This document shows positions 7,805 to 17,224 of a DNA stretch of 64,000 bases, piece after piece. The notes below the pieces were generated by a model. The model worked only from the letters and a program-made list of their open reading frames with translations, was not told the DNA's origin and searched no databases. The first letter of the stretch is position 1, and the number at the start of each line of letters is the position of its first letter. Source of the DNA: Rhodobacteraceae bacterium Alg238-R152 (GTDB taxonomy: Bacteria; Pseudomonadota; Alphaproteobacteria; Rhodobacterales; Rhodobacteraceae); contig UNRJ01000008.1 of NCBI GenBank assembly GCA_900537125.1, forward strand, positions 1 to 64,000, read 5' to 3'. A program made the position numbers and the translations under genes.

Positions 7805-8191
7805 TTAGTGCCGGAAATCGATGCCGGACAAGACAAACCCTGCGCCAATCACAGTGCCCCAAAACAAAATCGCCACAATGGCCGTCCAACGCCCCTTTGT
7901 GGGGGCAGGCCATCGAAACGCTGCCCAAAGCAACGCGCCAAGAAGTGTGGCTGCAAGCACCATCAACAACTGTTCCAGTGCGCCGCCGGATGGCAGGATG
8001 TCGAGGTCTGGCAAATCCAGACCAAGATCATACCGCATTTCCCAAACCGCAAACAGGCCGAGAGATGATGTCAGTCCTACAACCAGAGGGCCCAAGACAC
8101 TGCGGGCGCGGCAAAGTTGGATGCCTGCAGCAAGTGACAGGCCGCCGCCAATAAGCGGGCCGACAAAAATGATCAGGGCGAGCACAAGCAT
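7805..8191 (-). CDS. Small integral membrane protein, unknown
   Basis: I do not recognise this 128-aa protein. It has about four hydrophobic segments (roughly residues 2-22, 32-48, 72-92 and 102-120), separated by short charged turns (MRYDLGLDLPDLD; RWPAPTKGRW). There is no signal-peptide cleavage site and no catalytic motif. It converges on the Rrf2 gene (40-base gap) and is divergent from the glycine-cleavage leader; it is probably transcribed alone. Confidence 0.6.
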   Translation of the reverse strand: MLVLALIIFVGPLIGGGLSLAAGIQLCRARSVLGPLVVGLTSSLGLFAVWEMRYDLGLDLPDLDILPSGGALEQLLMVLAATLLGALLWAAFRWPAPTKGRWTAIVAILFWGTVIGAGFVLSGIDFRH

Positions 8192-8379
8192 AGGCGGTCC
8201 TTTGGTTGCAGTGAACTGTGTTTATTGGACTGAGGGCGGAGGGCAACCGTCTTTCTGGTCCAGAAGCGGTTCTCCGCGATAAGCGTGGGTGAATGTGGTT
8301 TTGGGGGGCGGGTTGACCTGGTGCAAGGCGGTCTGCCTACGGCGCTTGATTACTGGAGGAAAACAGGCCTGAAAGTCAT

Positions 8380-8405
8380 TATAATCAATGCTTATCGCGC
8401 GATAA
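8380..8405 (+). promoter_or_regulatory. TATAAT box followed by a 14-bp perfect palindrome
   Basis: A consensus TATAAT lies at 8380-8385 and seven bases later TTATCGCGCGATAA (8392-8405) reads identically on both strands. The arrangement, about 60-75 bases before the first riboswitch aptamer, fits a promoter with an operator over the start point. No good -35 element is seen at 17 bases, so activator dependence or a different promoter is possible. Confidence 0.4.
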
Positions 8406-8465
8406 TTGTGTGCGATATTGTGGCTTGTCAGATTTTGTTCTGCATACTACGGTGCACGCCAAGGT

Positions 8466-8620
8466 GAATCGGGAGAACTGGACGATCCAGTGCCGAAGGA
8501 GCAACCGCCCCGGAAACTCTCAGGCCACAGGGACCGACCACCTAAGGAAACACACTCTGGAGAGTGGTGTTCGTCAGGACACCCGCCGAAGGGATAACGA
8601 TCTCAGGCAATCGGACAGAG
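8466..8620 (+). ncRNA. Tandem glycine riboswitch
   Basis: Two glycine aptamers in series are visible. In the first, GCCGAAGGAGCAA (8492-8504) is followed by AAACTCTCAGG (8514-8524) and GGACCG; in the second, GCCGAAGGGATAA (8585-8597) is followed by TCTCAGG (8601-8607) and GGACAGAG. These are the invariant core words of the gcvT RNA motif. The element lies in the leader of gcvT and would switch on the cleavage operon when glycine is abundant. Confidence 0.93.
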
Positions 8621-8714
8621 GGGGCATCGCACGCGCAGCACATTTGCGCGAAATTGGGATGCCGGATGTGACCTCCAGAACATGGACACGCCCGGAAGGA
8701 GAAGGGCGAGACCT

Positions 8715-9839
8715 ATGGGAGAGCTGAAGCGCACACCGCTTTATGATCTGCATTTAGAACTTGGTGCCAAGATGGTTGGGTTTGCGGGCTATGATATGCC
8801 CGTGCAATACCCGCTTGGCGTCATGAAAGAACACTTGCACTGTCGTGCGGCGGCGGGTCTGTTTGATGTCAGCCACATGGGGCAGGTTGCCCTGCGGGCG
8901 GAGAGCTATGAGGCGGCTGCCAAAGCGTTTGAAGCGTTGGTGCCGCAGGATGTGATGGGCCTTGGCGTTGCGCGCCAACGATATGGGTTTTTCACCAATG
9001 AGGCTGGTGGGATCGAAGACGATCTGATGTTTGCCAACCGAGGCGATCACCTGTTTGTTGTTGTGAACGCCGCCTGTAAAGAGGCCGACATTGCGCGCAT
9101 GTCCGCTGCGCTGTCGCCAGATGTGACGGTGGAGGAAATCACCGGTCGCGCACTCGTGGCTTTGCAGGGGCCAGCGGCGGAGACTGCCTTGGCGCGGTTG
9201 AACCCAGCTGTTGCCGATATGGCGTTTATGGACTTCACCGAAGTTGAGCTTGAGGGCGTGGCCTGTTGGGTCAGCCGGTCGGGCTACACCGGTGAAGATG
9301 GATATGAGATTTCCATTCCGGGGGCCGACGCGGAAGGCATTTGCCGCAAGTTGCTGGAAATGGAAGAGGTTGAAGGTATTGGCCTTGGCGCGCGCGACAG
9401 CCTGCGTCTGGAAGGTGGGCTTTGCCTTTACGGTAACGACATTGATGCCACCACATCCCCAATTGAAGCGGCCCTGACCTGGGCGATCCAGAAAGTGCGG
9501 CGCGCAGATGGCGACCGTGCCGGTGGGTTCCCTGGAGCTGATCGTATTTTTGGCGATTTGGCCGAAGGTGTGGCGCGCAAACGTGTCGGTTTGGCGCCAA
9601 CTGGCCGGGCCCCAATGCGCGCGGGCACACAGCTGTTTGCGGCGGCTGAAGGTGGTGATGCCATTGGCGAAGTGACCTCGGGTGGCTTTGGCCCAACCTA
9701 CGAAGGTCCGGTGGCCATGGGTTATGTTGGCACGGCGCAAGCCGTTGTCGGGACAGAAATTTTTGGTGAGGTGCGCGGCAAACGTATGCCCGTGACCGTG
9801 GCGAAGATGCCGCTGGTACCCGCCAATTTCAAGCGTTGA
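8715..9839 (+). CDS. gcvT: Aminomethyltransferase, T-protein of the glycine cleavage system
   Basis: T-protein transfers the methylene carbon from aminomethyl-lipoyl H-protein to tetrahydrofolate, releasing ammonia. The 374-aa product has the family start MGELKRTPLYDLHLELGAKMVGFAGYDMPV, the folate-site segment FDVSHMGQ and a C-terminal GxVTSGGFGPT region. The start at 8715 is chosen by homology and by AAGGAG upstream; the frame extends 11 codons further without similarity. It is first in gcvT-gcvH-gcvP and is controlled by the tandem glycine riboswitch in its leader. Confidence 0.95.
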   Translation: MGELKRTPLYDLHLELGAKMVGFAGYDMPVQYPLGVMKEHLHCRAAAGLFDVSHMGQVALRAESYEAAAKAFEALVPQDVMGLGVARQRYGFFTNEAGGIEDDLMFANRGDHLFVVVNAACKEADIARMSAALSPDVTVEEITGRALVALQGPAAETALARLNPAVADMAFMDFTEVELEGVACWVSRSGYTGEDGYEISIPGADAEGICRKLLEMEEVEGIGLGARDSLRLEGGLCLYGNDIDATTSPIEAALTWAIQKVRRADGDRAGGFPGADRIFGDLAEGVARKRVGLAPTGRAPMRAGTQLFAAAEGGDAIGEVTSGGFGPTYEGPVAMGYVGTAQAVVGTEIFGEVRGKRMPVTVAKMPLVPANFKR

Positions 9840-9857
9840 GCAACAGGAGAGCAAGCA

Positions 9858-10217
9858 ATGAAATTTACCGAAGAGCACGAATGGCTGCGGGTTGAAGGCG
9901 ATCTGGTGGTGGTAGGCATCACGGAACACGCCAGCGAGCAATTGGGCGACGTTGTGTTTATCGAGCTGCCGGAAGCGGGTACTGAGGTCACCAAAGACGA
10001 AGAAGTCTGTGTGATTGAGTCCGTGAAGGCCGCGTCTGACGTTCTGGCACCTTTGGATGGCGAGATTGTTGAAGTGAACACGCCATTGGTCGACGAGCCG
10101 GGCAAGGTCAACGATGATCCGATGGAAGGTGCTTGGTTCTTCAAGATGAAGGCGTCCGACTTGTCCCAAATGGACGACTACATGGACGAAAACACCTACA
10201 AAGACTTCATTGGGTAA
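9858..10217 (+). CDS. gcvH: Glycine cleavage system H-protein
   Basis: The lipoylated carrier that shuttles the aminomethyl group between P- and T-proteins. It is 119 aa, the normal size; the lipoyl lysine is K57 in ESVKAASD. The start has an AGGAG-like site (CAGGAGAG) eight bases upstream. It lies 18 bases after gcvT and is co-transcribed. Confidence 0.97.
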   Translation: MKFTEEHEWLRVEGDLVVVGITEHASEQLGDVVFIELPEAGTEVTKDEEVCVIESVKAASDVLAPLDGEIVEVNTPLVDEPGKVNDDPMEGAWFFKMKASDLSQMDDYMDENTYKDFIG

Positions 10218-10229
10218 ACGCTTCTGCGT

Positions 10230-10254
10230 GAGCGGGCCTGAGAAAGGTCCGCTC
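10230..10254 (+). terminator. Hairpin between gcvH and gcvP
   Basis: GAGCGGGCC (10230-10238) pairs with GGTCCGCTC (10246-10254) through nine positions including one G-U, with loop TGAGAAA, followed by CCCCCTTTGAT. The tail is only weakly T-rich. It could be a partial terminator or an mRNA-processing/stability stem that lowers gcvP relative to gcvT-H. Confidence 0.4.
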
Positions 10255-10360
10255 CCCCTTTGATCTTCAAAGAATATGATTGGTTCGGCTTTTCTGGCCG
10301 GACCGCAGTCTGACTTTTTCTTCGCCGCACCTGTTGCCGCGGATTGTTGAGGAGATGAAG

Positions 10361-13210
10361 ATGACCTTCAAACCCACCGACTATCTACCCTATGATTTTG
10401 CCAACCGCCGTCACATTGGCCCGTCTCCGCAAGAGATGGATGCGATGCTCGAAGTGATTGGTGCCGAGAGCCTTGACGCTTTGGTTGAGGACACGATGCC
10501 AGAGAGCATCCGCCAGAAAGCGCCGCTGGATACTGGACGCCCGATGTCGGAGCGCGAAGTGCTGCGCCACATGCGCGAAATTGCCGAAAAGAACGACGTG
10601 CTGACCAGCCTGATTGGTCAGGGCTACTATGGCACCGTGACGCCGCCAGCGATTCAGCGCAATATTCTGGAAAACCCAGCCTGGTACACGGCGTATACGC
10701 CGTATCAGCCGGAGATTTCACAGGGTCGTCTTGAGGCGCTGTTGAACTATCAGACTATGGTTAGCGATCTGACCGGTCTGGAAGTGGCCAACGCGTCTTT
10801 GCTGGATGAATCCACAGCCTGTGCCGAAGCCATGACCATGGCGCAGCGTGTGTCCAAATCCAAAGTCAAAGCCTTCTTTGTGGATGAAAACTGTCACCCG
10901 CAGAACATTGGCGTGATGCAAACCCGCGCCGCGCCGCTGGGCATTGAGGTGATTGTTGGCAATCCGGATGATCTTGAGGCTGACAAAGTCTTTGGTGCGA
11001 TTTTCCAGTATCCCGGCACCCATGGCCATGTGCGTGATTTCACCGCTGAGATCGACGCGCTGCACGCCAACAAAGCGATTGGTGTTGTGGTGGCGGATCC
11101 GCTGGCGCTGACCCTGCTAAAAGAGCCGGGCGCGATGGGCGCCGATATTGCCGTGGGCAGCACTCAGCGCTTTGGTGTGCCTGTTGGCTATGGTGGTCCA
11201 CACGCTGCTTACATGAGCTGTAAAGATGCCTACAAACGGTCCATGCCGGGCCGGATCATTGGTGTGTCAATTGATGCGCAGGGCAACCGTGCCTATCGCC
11301 TGTCGCTGCAAACACGTGAACAGCACATCCGTCGTGAAAAAGCCAACTCCAACGTTTGTACCGCACAGGCGTTGCTGGCGGTGATGGCATCGATGTACGC
11401 TGTGTTCCACGGGCCAGAAGGGCTTCAAGCCATTGCGCAGCGCATACACCGCAAGACCGCGCGTTTGGCCAAAGGTCTGGAAGATGCCGGCTTCACTGTG
11501 GAGCCCGGCGTATTCTTTGACACCATCACTGTCGACGTAGGTCTGTTGCAGCGCGGTGTGTTGCAGCACGCGGTGCAGGAAGGCATCAACCTGCGCAAGG
11601 TTGGCAAGACCAAGGTGGGCATCTCGCTGGATGAAACGGCGCGTCCGCAGACCATCGAAGCAGTCTGGCGTGCCTTTGGCATTGTGCAGGAAGACAGCGA
11701 TTACACGCCTGAGTATCGCCTGCCAGAGAAACTGCTGCGGGAGAGCAGCTATCTGGATCACCCGATTTTCCACATGAACCGGGCTGAAACTGAGATGATG
11801 CGCTACATGCGTCGTCTGGCGGACCGCGATTTGGCGCTGGACCGTGCGATGATCCCACTGGGCTCCTGCACCATGAAGCTGAACGCCGCTGTGGAAATGA
11901 TGCCGGTGAGCTGGGAAGAGTTCTCCAACATGCACCCGTTTGCACCCAAAGATCAGGTTGCAGGCTACACCCACATGATCGACGATCTGAGCGACAAGCT
12001 GTGCCAGATTACCGGGTATGATGCGATTTCCATGCAGTCCAACTCCGGGGCGCAGGGGGAATATGCCGGTTTGTTGACAATTGCGGCCTATCACCGCTCG
12101 CAAGGTGAAGGTCATCGCAACGTCTGTCTGATCCCGATGAGTGCGCATGGCACCAACCCGGCGTCTGCACAGATGGTTGGCTGGAAAGTGGTGGCTGTGA
12201 AAACCGCAGAGAACGGCGACATTGATGTGGATGATTTCCGCGCCAAAGCAGAAAAGCACGCTGAAAATCTCGCGGGCTGCATGATCACCTATCCATCTAC
12301 GCATGGTGTGTTTGAGGACACGGTGCAAGAGGTCTGTGGCATCACCCATGAGTTTGGCGGTCAGGTTTATATCGATGGTGCCAACCTAAACGCGATGGTG
12401 GGCCTTTCCCGTCCTGGCGATCTTGGTGGTGACGTGAGCCACCTCAACCTGCACAAGACCTTCTGCATTCCGCATGGCGGTGGTGGTCCCGGCATGGGCC
12501 CCATTGGTGTGAAATCACATCTGACGCAGTATCTACCTGGGCACCCGGAAACCGGCGGTCAGGAAGGGCCTGTTTCGGCAGCGCCGTTTGGCTCGCCGTC
12601 AATTCTGCCAATCAGCTGGGCTTATGTGCTGCTGATGGGGGGCGAAGGTCTCACCCAAGCTACTCGTGTAGCGATCCTCAACGGCAACTACATTGCCAAG
12701 CGGCTCGAAGGGGCGTTTGACATCCTGTACAAAGGTCCAACCGGCCGTGTTGCACATGAGTGTATCATCGACACCCGTCCGTTTGCCGACAGTGCTGGTG
12801 TGACCGTGGATGACATTGCCAAGCGTCTGGTGGACAGTGGTTTCCACGCGCCCACCATGAGCTGGCCTGTGGCAGGCACATTGATGATCGAGCCCACCGA
12901 GTCTGAGAACAAGGCGGAGCTGGATCGTTTCTGTGATGCGATGCTGTCCATTCGTGAGGAAATTCGCGACATCGAGGAAGGTCGGATTGATGCGGAGAAC
13001 AACCCGCTGAAACATGCGCCACACACGATGGAAGACCTCGTGAAGGATTGGGATCGTCCGTATACGCGCGAGCAGGGCTGTTTCCCTCCCGGTGCGTTCC
13101 GTGTGGACAAATACTGGCCACCGGTGAACCGTGTGGACAACGCGTATGGTGACCGGAACCTAGTTTGCATCTGTCCGCCGATGGATGACTACGCTGACGC
13201 GGCGGAGTAA
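10361..13210 (+). CDS. gcvP: Glycine dehydrogenase (decarboxylating), P-protein
   Basis: P-protein is the PLP enzyme that decarboxylates glycine and loads the H-protein. The 949-aa product is the single-chain form (N- and C-halves fused), with the PLP lysine at about residue 699 in [17 protein letters not shown]. The ATG at 10361 is chosen because GAGGAG ends six bases upstream; the in-frame ATG at 10355 has no room for a ribosome site and the frame to 10280 has no similarity. It begins 143 bases after gcvH, across a hairpin, and ends the operon. Confidence 0.96.
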   Translation: MTFKPTDYLPYDFANRRHIGPSPQEMDAMLEVIGAESLDALVEDTMPESIRQKAPLDTGRPMSEREVLRHMREIAEKNDVLTSLIGQGYYGTVTPPAIQRNILENPAWYTAYTPYQPEISQGRLEALLNYQTMVSDLTGLEVANASLLDESTACAEAMTMAQRVSKSKVKAFFVDENCHPQNIGVMQTRAAPLGIEVIVGNPDDLEADKVFGAIFQYPGTHGHVRDFTAEIDALHANKAIGVVVADPLALTLLKEPGAMGADIAVGSTQRFGVPVGYGGPHAAYMSCKDAYKRSMPGRIIGVSIDAQGNRAYRLSLQTREQHIRREKANSNVCTAQALLAVMASMYAVFHGPEGLQAIAQRIHRKTARLAKGLEDAGFTVEPGVFFDTITVDVGLLQRGVLQHAVQEGINLRKVGKTKVGISLDETARPQTIEAVWRAFGIVQEDSDYTPEYRLPEKLLRESSYLDHPIFHMNRAETEMMRYMRRLADRDLALDRAMIPLGSCTMKLNAAVEMMPVSWEEFSNMHPFAPKDQVAGYTHMIDDLSDKLCQITGYDAISMQSNSGAQGEYAGLLTIAAYHRSQGEGHRNVCLIPMSAHGTNPASAQMVGWKVVAVKTAENGDIDVDDFRAKAEKHAENLAGCMITYPSTHGVFEDTVQEVCGITHEFGGQVYIDGANLNAMVGLSRPGDLGGDVSHLNLHKTFCIPHGGGGPGMGPIGVKSHLTQYLPGHPETGGQEGPVSAAPFGSPSILPISWAYVLLMGGEGLTQATRVAILNGNYIAKRLEGAFDILYKGPTGRVAHECIIDTRPFADSAGVTVDDIAKRLVDSGFHAPTMSWPVAGTLMIEPTESENKAELDRFCDAMLSIREEIRDIEEGRIDAENNPLKHAPHTMEDLVKDWDRPYTREQGCFPPGAFRVDKYWPPVNRVDNAYGDRNLVCICPPMDDYADAAE

Positions 13211-13275
13211 GGGGGCGTTGCCCCCGTCACATCTCTGATGTGACTCCCCTAGGATATTTGAAGACTGTGAAGAAG
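13211..13275. repeat. Modular palindromic repeat, copy 1 (after gcvP)
   Basis: Two stem-loops in tandem, GGGGGC-GTT-GCCCCC (13211-13225) and GTCACATC-TCT-GATGTGAC (13226-13244), are followed by the tail CCCCTAGGATATTTGAAGAC. The same design, with different stem sequences but a conserved tail, occurs near 49813 and 53821. It starts at the base after the gcvP stop codon, so it may also end that transcript. Confidence 0.6.
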
Positions 13276-13307
13276 CTGGGTGTGTGCCCGGCTTCTTCTG
13301 TTTTGGC

Positions 13308-15833
13308 TTAGTCGCGGGCGCGCAGGATTTGCGCGGGGCGGTTGGCCAGTGACGGCAGGGCAAAAACCATGCCAGCCAAGAGATTGGCGAAGATGCCTGC
13401 CGACAGGATCAGCAGGGCGTTGGGCCAGATCACATAAAAATCGCTTTCCATCACAAAGGCCATCACCGCCCAGCCGCCGGTGAGGCCGACGGCAAGCGCG
13501 ACGGTGCCTGCCGCCGCTCCCATAAGGGCTGCGCGCCAAGCAAAGCTGCGCAAGACCTGCGCGCGGGTGGCGCCGAGGGTTTTGAGGATCGCGCCCTCGT
13601 AAGTGCGGGCGGCTTGGCCAGCGGCGGCGGCCCCAAAGATCACCAAAAGGCCGGTGAGCAGAATGGTTGAGGCACCGTAGGTGGTGGCGTTGGCGAGCTG
13701 TGCGACGAGACTGGAGACCTGCTCAGCAGCGTCCCGCACGTGGATGGCGGTGACATTGGGGTATTGCTCGGAGACATCTTTGAGCAGGGCCGCCTCGCTG
13801 TCAGCTTCCGCATAGACCGTGGCGATGAAGCTATGGGGCGCGCCAGCCAGTGCGGCTTCGTTCATGACAATCACAAAGCCCATGCCAGCAGAGGAGAAAT
13901 CAACCTCACGGAAGCTTGTGACCGTGCCGGTGATGTCGCGGCCCAGGATGTTGATGGTCAGCGTGTCGCCCAGATTGAGGCCCATTTCCAAGGCTTCTTC
14001 TTGTGCAAAGCTGATCTGGGGCGCACCGGCATGATCTGGATCCCACCAAGTGCCCGACGTGATTTTGGTGTCTGGTGGCATCGCACCTGCATAGGTCACC
14101 CCTCGGTCGCCGCGAATGACCCAGTGGTCGCCAGAAACGTCTTTGGCGGGTTGGTCGTTGATGCGGGTGACCACACCACGCAGCATGGGGGCGGTTTCCA
14201 CGTTGTGGATGGTTGGTGTGGCGTCCCAGCCAGCCTGCAGATCCGGCATTTGGTCACGCTGTATATCGACGAAGAAGAAGGATGGAGCGACGTCAGGCAG
14301 GTCACGCGCGATGGCGTTGCGCAGGTTGCCGTCAACCTGGCCAACTGTGGCCAGCACGCTGAGGCCGAGGCCGAGGGACAGCACCACAGGCGTGGTGGCA
14401 TCGCCGGCACGACCTAAGGATTGTACCGCCCAGCGGAATTCCGGGCGGCTGCGCAAACGTGTTGCGAGGCGACGCAGCAGGGCGCGCAGGCTGGTGGCCG
14501 CAAAAGAGAGTGCGATCATGGCAACCATGACGCCTCCCGCGAACCAGAGGGTGAGGCGTGTTGAGCCGGAGAGCCAGCTGGCGAGGCCCAACAGGAGTGC
14601 GATCAACAGGCCAACGGCGAGGATGTAACGCGCGGCCGGGAGATGGCGATTTTCGCCAAGTTGGTCGCGGAACAGCGCGCTGGGGCGGACGTTTTCGACT
14701 TTTGCTAGCGGCCAGAGGGTGAAGATTGCGGCGGCGAGAGCGCCGTAGAGCGCGGCTTCGATCAGGGGGATCGGATAGAGGCTGAAGTTCGCAGGAAACG
14801 GCAAGACCGACTCGATCAGCGGGCCCAGCAGGATCGGGAGAAGCGCGCCTAGGGCTAGGCCAAGTGCGATGCCAACAAGAGACACAAAGCCGATTTGCAG
14901 AAAGTAGCTGAGGAAGATCACACGACGTTCGGCACCAAGGCTGCGCAACGTGGCGATTGTTTCGGTTTTGCGTGACAGGTAGGCGCGGATGGCGGTGGAG
15001 ATGCCCACGCCGCCCACGGCAAGTCCTGCGAGCCCCACGAGGATCAGGAAGGCGCCAAAGCGTTCGACAAAGCGGGTGATGCCGGGGGCGCCATTGCGGC
15101 TGTCACGCCAGCGCAGGCCGGTGCTTTCAAATTTTGCGCGTGCGTCTGCATCCAGGGCGGCAAGATCCGGGTTTTGTGGCAGGTCAAGGCGGTAGTGGCT
15201 GGTAAAAAGCGTACCTGCGGCGAGGAGGCCGCTGTTGGCGAGGTCTTTGGTGCGGACAAAGGCGCGGGGGGCGAAGGTGAAGCCGCCTGCGGTGTCGGGT
15301 TCACGATCCAAACGGGCGGTCAAAATGAACTCTTGGGTGCCGAGTTGGAATGTGTCGCCAATGTTGAGTGACAGGCGATCCGCCAAAAGGCCGTGCAGAA
15401 CTGCGCCGGGGAGCGTGTCTGAGCCAGCCAGCGCGTCTGGCCATGGAATGTCAGGGGTGATGTCAACGTTGCCAACCAGTGGGTAGGCGTCATCCACTGA
15501 TTTGACTTGTGCCAAGGCGCGTTCCGTATTGTCGGCACGGGGCACCACCACCATGGAGCGGAAGTCGATGATTTCGGACGTGGCGTCGGCGTTCTTTGTC
15601 ATCCAAGCCCGTTCTGCGTCGGTGGCGCGGCGGTAGGTGAAGCTCATTTCGGCGTCTCCGCCCAGAAGCGTTGCGCCTTCGGAGGCAAGGCCCGTTTGGA
15701 TGGCGCTGCGCACGGAGCCGATGGCGGCGATGGTGGCGACGCCTAGGATCAGGCAGGCAAGAAAGACGGTGAAACCGCGCAGGCCGCCGCGGATTTCACG
15801 GCGGGCGATACGCGTCGCGGCGGCGAGGCTCAT
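13308..15833 (-). CDS. ABC transporter permease, FtsX/YbbP type
   Basis: An 841-aa inner-membrane protein with an N-terminal membrane anchor (about residues 20-45), a large periplasmic domain, FtsX-type membrane blocks (about 255-400), a central pair of segments (about 405-460), a second periplasmic domain and a last block (about 715-835). This is the duplicated MacB/FtsX layout of YbbP-like permeases. It overlaps the ATPase gene by four bases (ATGA), so the two are translationally coupled. With tesA divergent, the locus mirrors the enterobacterial ybbP-ybbA/tesA arrangement. The substrate is unknown; lipid or lipoprotein export is the usual guess for this family. Confidence 0.85.
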   Translation of the reverse strand: MSLAAATRIARREIRGGLRGFTVFLACLILGVATIAAIGSVRSAIQTGLASEGATLLGGDAEMSFTYRRATDAERAWMTKNADATSEIIDFRSMVVVPRADNTERALAQVKSVDDAYPLVGNVDITPDIPWPDALAGSDTLPGAVLHGLLADRLSLNIGDTFQLGTQEFILTARLDREPDTAGGFTFAPRAFVRTKDLANSGLLAAGTLFTSHYRLDLPQNPDLAALDADARAKFESTGLRWRDSRNGAPGITRFVERFGAFLILVGLAGLAVGGVGISTAIRAYLSRKTETIATLRSLGAERRVIFLSYFLQIGFVSLVGIALGLALGALLPILLGPLIESVLPFPANFSLYPIPLIEAALYGALAAAIFTLWPLAKVENVRPSALFRDQLGENRHLPAARYILAVGLLIALLLGLASWLSGSTRLTLWFAGGVMVAMIALSFAATSLRALLRRLATRLRSRPEFRWAVQSLGRAGDATTPVVLSLGLGLSVLATVGQVDGNLRNAIARDLPDVAPSFFFVDIQRDQMPDLQAGWDATPTIHNVETAPMLRGVVTRINDQPAKDVSGDHWVIRGDRGVTYAGAMPPDTKITSGTWWDPDHAGAPQISFAQEEALEMGLNLGDTLTINILGRDITGTVTSFREVDFSSAGMGFVIVMNEAALAGAPHSFIATVYAEADSEAALLKDVSEQYPNVTAIHVRDAAEQVSSLVAQLANATTYGASTILLTGLLVIFGAAAAGQAARTYEGAILKTLGATRAQVLRSFAWRAALMGAAAGTVALAVGLTGGWAVMAFVMESDFYVIWPNALLILSAGIFANLLAGMVFALPSLANRPAQILRARD

Positions 15834-16525
15834 GCAGAGGCCTCGACAGATGTGAGTGGCGTTTCGATGCGGCCGTCACGCAGGCGCACCACACGCTCGC
15901 AGCGTTCCGCCAGCGCATTGGAGTGGGTCACAAGCACCAGCGTGGTGTCGCGCTTGGCGTGCAGATCAAACAGCAGATCCATGATGGTCTCGCCGGTGGA
16001 TTGGTCGAGGTTACCGGTGGGTTCATCCGCAAGCAGCAGGCGAGGCGAAGGGGCACATGCGCGTGCCAAGGCAACACGTTGCTGTTCACCGCCCGACATT
16101 TGGCTGGGGTAGTGATCAGCGCGATGGTCGAGGCCGACGGCTTCGAGTTCGGCCTTGGCGCGCTCCATGGCATCTTTACGGCCAGCGAGCTCCAGCGGGG
16201 TTGCTACATTCTCCAGAGCGGTCATGGTTGGGATCAGATGGAAGTTCTGAAACACCACGCCCATGTTTTCGCGGCGGAAGCGGGCCAACGCGTCTTCGTC
16301 CATAGCAGAGAGATCATGATCCATCGCGGTGATGGTGCCGGAGGTGGCGCGTTCCAATCCGCCCATCAGCATCAGCAGTGAGGACTTGCCCGATCCAGAG
16401 GGGCCAACCAGTGCCAAAGTTTCTCCCGCTTGCACATCCAAAGAGATGGCGTGCAAGATTTCTATGCGTCCGGCATTGCTATCCAGCGCCAAAACCGCAT
16501 CTTGAAGGGAGAGAATGGATGACAT
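15830..16525 (-). CDS. ABC transporter ATP-binding protein, YbbA/LolD type
   Basis: A 231-aa nucleotide-binding subunit. The motifs are Walker A GPSGSGKSS (about residues 41-49), Q-loop VVFQNFHL, signature MSGGEQQRVALARA, Walker B LLLADEPTGNLD and H-loop VLVTHS. It is of the MacB/LolD subfamily that partners with FtsX-type permeases, here the next gene downstream. Its start lies only 18 bases from that of divergent tesA. Confidence 0.9.
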   Translation of the reverse strand: MSSILSLQDAVLALDSNAGRIEILHAISLDVQAGETLALVGPSGSGKSSLLMLMGGLERATSGTITAMDHDLSAMDEDALARFRRENMGVVFQNFHLIPTMTALENVATPLELAGRKDAMERAKAELEAVGLDHRADHYPSQMSGGEQQRVALARACAPSPRLLLADEPTGNLDQSTGETIMDLLFDLHAKRDTTLVLVTHSNALAERCERVVRLRDGRIETPLTSVEASA

Positions 16526-16543
16526 GAAAGAGGCCGCCTGTTG

Positions 16544-17221
16544 ATGAATGTTTCCACCCTATATGGGGCGCTATCGCGTCACGGCAAGGCGCTGACACTG
16601 AGCATTTTAGTTGTTCCGGTAACGGCTTGGTCGGCTTTGGCAGAGCCGGTGGTGATTGCGGCGTTGGGGGATAGCCTGACCCATGGCTATGGCGTGCCAC
16701 AGGGAGAAGGCTTTGTGCCGCAGCTGGAAAGCTGGCTTAAGGGGCAAGGGCTGGATGTGATTGTGCAGAATGCGGGGGTGTCTGGCGATACCACGCAGGG
16801 CGGCTTGTCACGGGTTGACTGGACCTTGGGGCCGGATGTGGATGCGGTGATTGTCACCCTTGGGGGCAACGATGCTTTGCGTGGGATTGATCCTGCGGTG
16901 AGTCAGGCCAATCTGGCCGGGATCATTGAGGCTGGGCAGGCGGCGGATGTGGATGTGTTGCTGATTGGAGTTGAGGCGCCGATGAATTTTGGTGCGGACT
17001 ATAAACAAGCGTTTGACGGGATGTATGGTGAGCTGGCGGCGCAATACGAAGTGGCGCTGGCACCGGATTTTTTTGAGGCGATCCGAGCCCTGCCTGCCGA
17101 AGAGTTGCGCGGTTTGATGCAGGCGGATGGTATTCATCCAAATGTGCAGGGTGTGGCACAGATTGTGCCGGTGCTTGGCCCATATGTGCAAAACTTGGCG
17201 GAGCGCGTTGCGGAGGAATAG
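16544..17221 (+). CDS. tesA: TesA-like GDSL esterase/lysophospholipase, exported
   Basis: A 225-aa SGNH hydrolase with a signal peptide (hydrophobic stretch about residues 16-33, cleavage near ALA-EP). The catalytic blocks are block I GDSLTHG (Ser44), block III GGND and block V DGIHPN. Family members hydrolyse acyl esters, thioesters and lysophospholipids in the periplasm. The ATG at 16544 is preferred; a TTG three bases earlier is equally in frame. It is divergent from the YbbA-type ATPase gene and is followed after three bases by the SRAP gene. Confidence 0.88.
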   Translation: MNVSTLYGALSRHGKALTLSILVVPVTAWSALAEPVVIAALGDSLTHGYGVPQGEGFVPQLESWLKGQGLDVIVQNAGVSGDTTQGGLSRVDWTLGPDVDAVIVTLGGNDALRGIDPAVSQANLAGIIEAGQAADVDVLLIGVEAPMNFGADYKQAFDGMYGELAAQYEVALAPDFFEAIRALPAEELRGLMQADGIHPNVQGVAQIVPVLGPYVQNLAERVAEE

Positions 17222-17224
17222 GCC

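Noticed and set aside
8754-10169. 471-codon minus-strand frame opposite gcvT and gcvH
   Set aside because: It spans two confirmed genes in antisense and encodes nothing recognisable.
11267-12349. 360-codon minus-strand frame opposite gcvP
   Set aside because: Antisense of a conserved enzyme; His/Ala-rich with no motif.
13740-14417. 225-codon plus-strand frame opposite the ABC permease gene
   Set aside because: Antisense shadow of the FtsX-type permease; no ribosome site.
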